Below are positions 13,853 through 16,088 of a DNA stretch of 16,088 nt, one piece after another. Numbering within the stretch: the stretch's first letter is position 1; every line of letters begins with the position of its first letter. The notes under the pieces are model-generated. The model ran no database searches. It was not told the DNA's origin and saw nothing but the letters and a program-made list of their open reading frames with translations. Position numbers and translations under genes: made by a program. This stretch comes from SKKY01 sp964622305 (GTDB taxonomy: Bacteria > Bacillota > Peptococcia > Peptococcales > SKKY01), in NCBI GenBank assembly GCA_964622305.1, contig CAZUPR010000030.1, positions 1 through 16,088 of the forward strand. The letters run 5' to 3'.

Positions 13853-15706
13853 TTATTTTAATTTATAACCCAGCAGCCTCATACCATTCAGGATTACCAC
13901 CAGAATACTGGCCTCATGCGCCAGCATACCGATTGACATATTCATCCAGTCGCTAAAAAAGACAGCAGAGAGCAGGATAAGAACAACACCTACTGCAATG
14001 ATAATATTCTGCTTCATATTTCTGGCTGTTGCCTTTGTCAGCCCCAGAGCATGAGGCAGGCGGCTGAAATCTGAATTCATTAAAACAACATCAGAAGTCT
14101 CAATGGCAACATCCGTACCACTTCCCATGGCAATGCCGATATGGGCCAGGGCCAGAGAGGGGCTGTCGTTTACACCATCGCCCACGAAGGCAACAATTTG
14201 TTTTTCTTCTTCAATAAGTCTTTTAATATAAGCCGATTTATCCTCCGGCAGCATGTTGCCATGAGCCTCAGTCAGGCCCAGCTCCAGGCTCACTGCATCA
14301 ACTGTACCCTGATTATCACCGGAGAGCATTACAAGATTCTTAACACCCAGCTTCTTTATCCTTTTCAGGTCTTCCTTTACGCCCGGTCGAATCTGATCGC
14401 CAACACCCATCAGGACCTTTAACTCCCCGTCAACAGAAGTCAGTACGAGCGAATTCCCGCCTCTTTCAAAGCGGTCAATATCTGCCCTGGCTTCCTCACT
14501 TAGCGCAACATTTTCCTTTTCCATCAGAGCCACGTTGCCAACGGCAATCCTGTGTCCATTCACCATGGCCACAATGCCGCCACCCTTTACAACCTCTGTA
14601 TTTTCAACAGCTGAAAATGTAGTTTGCCCGATTTCTTCCAGTACGGCTTTTGCCAGCGGGTGATCAGATTCCCTCTCAATACTTGCAAGATATCCCAGGA
14701 CTTCATCAATGCTGTCACCATAATATTCTTTTTTGGTAACTGAGGGATTTCCCATAGTCAGTGTTCCGGTTTTATCAAAGACCATTGTATCAATTCTGCT
14801 AAAGTCGCCAATAACTTCACTGCCCTTAAGCAAGACGCCATGGCGTGCACCATTTCCGATACCGGCTACATTTGATACAGGAACGCCGATTACCAAAGCA
14901 CCAGGACAACCAAGAACAAGGATAGTGATGGCAAGCTCCAGGTTCCGGGAGAATGCCCAAACAATAATTCCAAGAAGAAGGACAGCAGGGGTATAATATT
15001 TTGAGAAGCGGTCAATGAAGCGCTCCGCCTCCGATTTAGAGTCCTGGGCTTCCTCGACAAGCTCAATAATCTTGCCAAAGGTAGTATCCTCCCCAACACG
15101 GTCAGCGATAATTTGAATGGTACCATTGTCAAGAATGGTGCCGGCAAACACAGCAGAACCCTTTTCTTTTGTAACAGGAAGAGATTCGCCGGTAATACTG
15201 GCCTCGTTAATGCTGCCCTCACCGGACAGGACTGTGCCGTCAACAGGTATTTTAGCACCGGTTTTTACCAGTAAAATGTCTCCAACATCCACTTCATCTA
15301 CTTCAACTTCTTCAAACTCCCCATTTTCCATTTGCTTCAGGGCACTTTCCGGTGCCATTTCAGTCAGTTCTTTGATGGCAGAGCGTGTTTTGTTCAATGT
15401 CCGCTGTTCCAAAAAAGCACCAAACAAAAAAAGGAAGGTGACGATGGCCGACTCCTCAAAGTTTTTGATAAAAAAAGCACCAGCAACAGCTATGGTAACC
15501 AGAACGTCAATACTGACAACCTTGACCTTTAGTGCCTGATAGGCTTGAATGGAAATGGGCAGGAGTCCTAAAACTGATGCAAGCACCAGAGCCCAGACAG
15601 CCAGTGCCTCATTTTTAAAGACAAGATCACTGGTAAAGCCGCTAGCAATCAAAATGCCACTCACCAATGTTATATGATTTTTCTTACTGAATATTAATCT
15701 CTGCAT
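13853..15706 (-). CDS. P1B-type heavy-metal-transporting ATPase with CPG motif
   Basis: 617 residues, an inner-membrane metal pump. The N-terminus has membrane helices without any HMA domain. TGES (172-175), the phosphorylation motif DKTGT (D311), the P1B-specific HP dipeptide (H349-P350) and GDGVND (509-514) are all present. The membrane metal motif is CPG (267-269, in VLGCPGALVIGVPVS) rather than CPC, CPH or SPC, and the last helices hold MLAHEAS (H597) and NGMRLL. The overall look is closest to the Zn/Cd/Co-type P1B ATPases, but the CPG motif leaves the metal undecided. The ATG directly follows the stop of the upstream short gene (TAA-ATG), with AGGTGAT as ribosome site, so translation is coupled. 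The HMA protein gene follows. Confidence 0.93.
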   Translation of the reverse strand: MQRLIFSKKNHITLVSGILIASGFTSDLVFKNEALAVWALVLASVLGLLPISIQAYQALKVKVVSIDVLVTIAVAGAFFIKNFEESAIVTFLFLFGAFLEQRTLNKTRSAIKELTEMAPESALKQMENGEFEEVEVDEVDVGDILLVKTGAKIPVDGTVLSGEGSINEASITGESLPVTKEKGSAVFAGTILDNGTIQIIADRVGEDTTFGKIIELVEEAQDSKSEAERFIDRFSKYYTPAVLLLGIIVWAFSRNLELAITILVLGCPGALVIGVPVSNVAGIGNGARHGVLLKGSEVIGDFSRIDTMVFDKTGTLTMGNPSVTKKEYYGDSIDEVLGYLASIERESDHPLAKAVLEEIGQTTFSAVENTEVVKGGGIVAMVNGHRIAVGNVALMEKENVALSEEARADIDRFERGGNSLVLTSVDGELKVLMGVGDQIRPGVKEDLKRIKKLGVKNLVMLSGDNQGTVDAVSLELGLTEAHGNMLPEDKSAYIKRLIEEEKQIVAFVGDGVNDSPSLALAHIGIAMGSGTDVAIETSDVVLMNSDFSRLPHALGLTKATARNMKQNIIIAVGVVLILLSAVFFSDWMNMSIGMLAHEASILVVILNGMRLLGYKLK

Positions 15707-16000
15707 TTAATCACCTTTCTGCTCTGCCAGCATCTTGTAAACCGCTTCATAACTTTCACATACGTCAGCCGGAAGACTGTAGTTGTTTGTAATTTCCCTG
15801 AGCTTTTCAAATTCTTCACTTAAGGCAGGCATTGCTGCACCCGTTTCATTTATCTTTTTAAGCATACTGTCAAACTGCTTCTCTACATCAAAAAACTCGG
15901 GATGACTTTTTCCGTGAACTCTTGCAACGACCGGCACATATTGTTCTAGTGTCTTAAGATGTTTCGTTCTGGCTTCATTAAAAGTTTGTTTGTCTGTCAT
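15707..16000 (-). CDS. Short Ric/ScdA-like (hemerythrin-related) protein
   Basis: 97 residues. YVPVVARVHGKSHPEF (21-36) aligns by eye with the region of staphylococcal ScdA reading YVTKLSKVHGPNHP, and the end (LREITNNYSLP, then CESYEAVYKMLAE) resembles its SELTSSYEPP and CGTWRLVYQRLKALE segments. Ric/ScdA/YtfE proteins are di-iron proteins that repair Fe-S clusters after nitric oxide or oxidative damage. This protein is less than half their usual length (about 220): it lacks the N-terminal CCGG-type domain, the central HMQKE-type ligand helix and the final His-rich helix, so few of the di-iron ligands remain (candidates H14, H29, H33). It may be a compact relative with another role. AAGGAGG precedes the ATG. 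First gene of the metal-ATPase operon. Confidence 0.65.
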   Translation of the reverse strand: MTDKQTFNEARTKHLKTLEQYVPVVARVHGKSHPEFFDVEKQFDSMLKKINETGAAMPALSEEFEKLREITNNYSLPADVCESYEAVYKMLAEQKGD

Positions 16001-16024
16001 TGTTTTCCCTCCTTCTCAATAATC

Positions 16025-16042
16025 TTGGTATTATCATACCAA
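16025..16042. promoter_or_regulatory. Perfect 7-4-7 inverted repeat over the likely -10: candidate operator
   Basis: TTGGTAT-TATC-ATACCAA is a perfect palindrome with 7-nt arms, 25 nt before the ATG of the Ric-like gene. On the minus strand it contains TATGAT (16038-16033) and GATAAT (16035-16030), either of which could be the -10 element. A bound regulator here would block transcription. I do not recognise the regulator. Confidence 0.6.
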
Positions 16043-16060
16043 AATCTGCCGGCAAACAAT

Positions 16061-16074
16061 TTGACCTGAATCAA
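16061..16074. promoter_or_regulatory. FNR/CRP-type binding site candidate
   Basis: TTGACCTGAATCAA matches the FNR-type consensus TTGAT-N4-ATCAA at nine of ten defined bases (C for T at the fifth). If the -10 is TATGAT at 16038-16033, its centre falls at about -41.5 from the start site, the standard class II activation position; with GATAAT it falls at about -44. Confidence 0.5.
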
Positions 16075-16088
16075 AAATTAAAATATTT

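Noticed and set aside
15117..15539. Plus-strand 140-codon frame opposite the metal ATPase gene
   Set aside because: Low-complexity Ser/Thr-rich product expected from the antisense of a conserved gene; no start signals or homology.
1..16088. CRISPR arrays, tRNA, rRNA or transposase genes
   Set aside because: No regularly spaced direct repeats, cloverleaf-like runs, rRNA signatures or transposase motifs were found by reading both strands.

Overview
The window looks like chromosomal DNA of a low-G+C, anaerobic, Gram-positive-type bacterium (Firmicutes: Clostridia, possibly Halanaerobiales-like). The reasons are A/T-rich intergenic DNA, strong AGGAGG-type ribosome sites, a YlbF-family protein, a methionine aminopeptidase with an N-terminal SEC-C zinc motif, and anaerobic redox genes (radical SAM haem synthesis, a ferredoxin-type EtfA, FixCX). 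Species cannot be named from sequence alone. A run of exactly 100 N (12940-13039) marks a scaffold join, so adjacency across it is less certain than elsewhere.

Left part (1-2230): a TraB/PrgY-family membrane protein on the minus strand is divergent from a plus-strand methionine aminopeptidase. A bidirectional terminator (2199-2225) separates the aminopeptidase from the next block.

Central part (2239-9156): a tightly packed eight-gene minus-strand operon. Its order of transcription is a radical SAM enzyme fused to an AhbA-like domain, AhbB, EtfB, EtfA (two N-terminal [4Fe-4S] motifs), FixC, FixX, a HisJ-type PHP phosphatase and a YlbF-family protein. The first two genes point to siroheme-dependent haem (or haem d1-like) synthesis. 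The next four encode a complete EtfBA-FixCX complex, a flavin-based electron-bifurcating type that couples NADH oxidation to quinone and ferredoxin/flavodoxin reduction. Gene overlaps (1 nt, 4 nt, 14 nt) imply translational coupling.

A 50-bp near-perfect palindrome occurs twice, at 2-51 and 9174-9223, bracketing the left and central parts. It looks like a REP/RAYT-type dispersed element. The second copy lies in the only gap between an upstream PDZ lipoprotein gene and the haem/Etf operon.

Middle part (9233-12939): the lipoprotein gene is divergent from a MntP-type manganese exporter. MntP converges on a cytoplasmic PAS-GAF-PAS-GGDEF-HD-GYP cyclic-di-GMP protein, and one hairpin terminator overlaps the ends of both genes.

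Right part (13040-16088, second contig): the 3' part of a YeaO-like DUF488 gene on the plus strand, converging on a minus-strand operon. That operon encodes a short Ric/ScdA-like protein, a P1B metal ATPase with an unusual CPG motif, a one-domain HMA metallochaperone, and a truncated nitroreductase. Upstream of it are a near-consensus FNR/CRP-type box and a perfect 7-4-7 palindrome over the likely -10, suggesting redox- or metal-responsive control.
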